A DNA stretch of 23,600 nt from JASFHF01 sp050123335 (GTDB taxonomy: Bacteria > Pseudomonadota > Gammaproteobacteria > UBA12402): contig JASFHH010000027.1 in assembly GCA_050123335.1 (NCBI GenBank), positions 1-23,600 of the forward strand. The letters run 5' to 3'. Below are positions 23,477 to 23,600 of this stretch, piece by piece (positions within the stretch are counted from its first letter, which is position 1; the number at the start of each line of letters is the position of its first letter). The position numbers and the translations under genes were made by a program. Below the pieces are notes generated by a model that was given only the letters and a program-made list of their open reading frames with translations, did not search any database and was not told the origin of the DNA.

Positions 23477-23600
23477 CGGCCGGGTCTATACCGGAGACAT
23501 AGGTAACACTTTGGGTCTAAAAAGATTGTCCAAAAATCCAATTTTCAAATGTAGACGTATTGTAGATAGGAGCAGGCAAAAACAATCTCATTTAGTATAG
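23477..23600. mobile_element. Possible end of an insertion sequence (cut by the window)
   Basis: CCGGAGACATAGGTAACACTTTGG (about 23500-23523; written here in parts, CCGGAGACATAGG then TAACACTTTGG) resembles terminal sequences of IS481-like elements (GTGTTACCTATGTCTCCGG in reverse). A minus-strand frame open from the window edge ends near 23546 and could be a transposase C-terminus, but only about 17 codons are visible. Confidence 0.3.

Overview
The window suggests a low-GC gammaproteobacterium, most likely in or near the Legionellales (Coxiellaceae-like). This is inferred from AT-rich gammaproteobacterial housekeeping genes (ftsE, ftsX, rpoH) and GNRA-capped interspersed repeats between genes; no rRNA is present to prove it. 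The window is chromosome on both sides of an 11.2-kb integrated element.

Left chromosomal part (1-10540): a KimA-like APC transporter, a pair of 111-bp tandem repeats with a perfect GC hairpin, an unrecognised AT-rich gene, then ftsE-ftsX with overlapping stop/start and a strong bidirectional terminator shared with a convergent formate-tetrahydrofolate ligase gene of the long, eukaryote-like type. Next come a cobalamin riboswitch and a btuB-tonB pair that it should control (B12 uptake: outer-membrane receptor plus its energising partner). rpoH follows with its own sigma70-like promoter, then a CAT-anticodon tRNA. The usual ftsE-ftsX-rpoH cluster is therefore split by fhs and btuB-tonB.

Integrated element (10573-21825): a 45-bp exact direct repeat of the tRNA 3' half marks both ends, with a tyrosine integrase beside the tRNA. 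The left arm is a recombination module, all on the minus strand: integrase, a small protein overlapping it by 130 bp, and a second tyrosine recombinase. A 1.5-kb non-coding stretch follows. It is extremely rich in hairpins and ends in three stacked long hairpins carrying three perfect DnaA-box 9-mers. After it come a small gene and a GC-rich structured RNA candidate. The right half is cargo: a reverse transcriptase resembling the unknown-group/DRT antiviral RTs (closest in my memory to DRT2), preceded directly by a structured non-coding segment and followed at once by a PIN-domain protein. Then come a membrane-anchored DUF6680-like protein, a possible trypco2-like remnant, a flavodoxin-fold Fe-S oxidoreductase, a membrane-anchored unknown, and a DUF234-type ATPase behind a 20-bp perfect inverted repeat. 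The element looks like a small defence/conflict island that is integrated and probably excisable; no relaxase or replication protein is visible.

Right flank (21826-23600): one long AT-rich gene of unknown function, and at the very end a sequence resembling the terminus of an insertion sequence.

The best candidate for an undescribed system is the RT plus PIN pair with its upstream structured RNA (about 15150-17525). The hairpin/DnaA-box region and the conserved-looking RNA at 14829-14992 come next.
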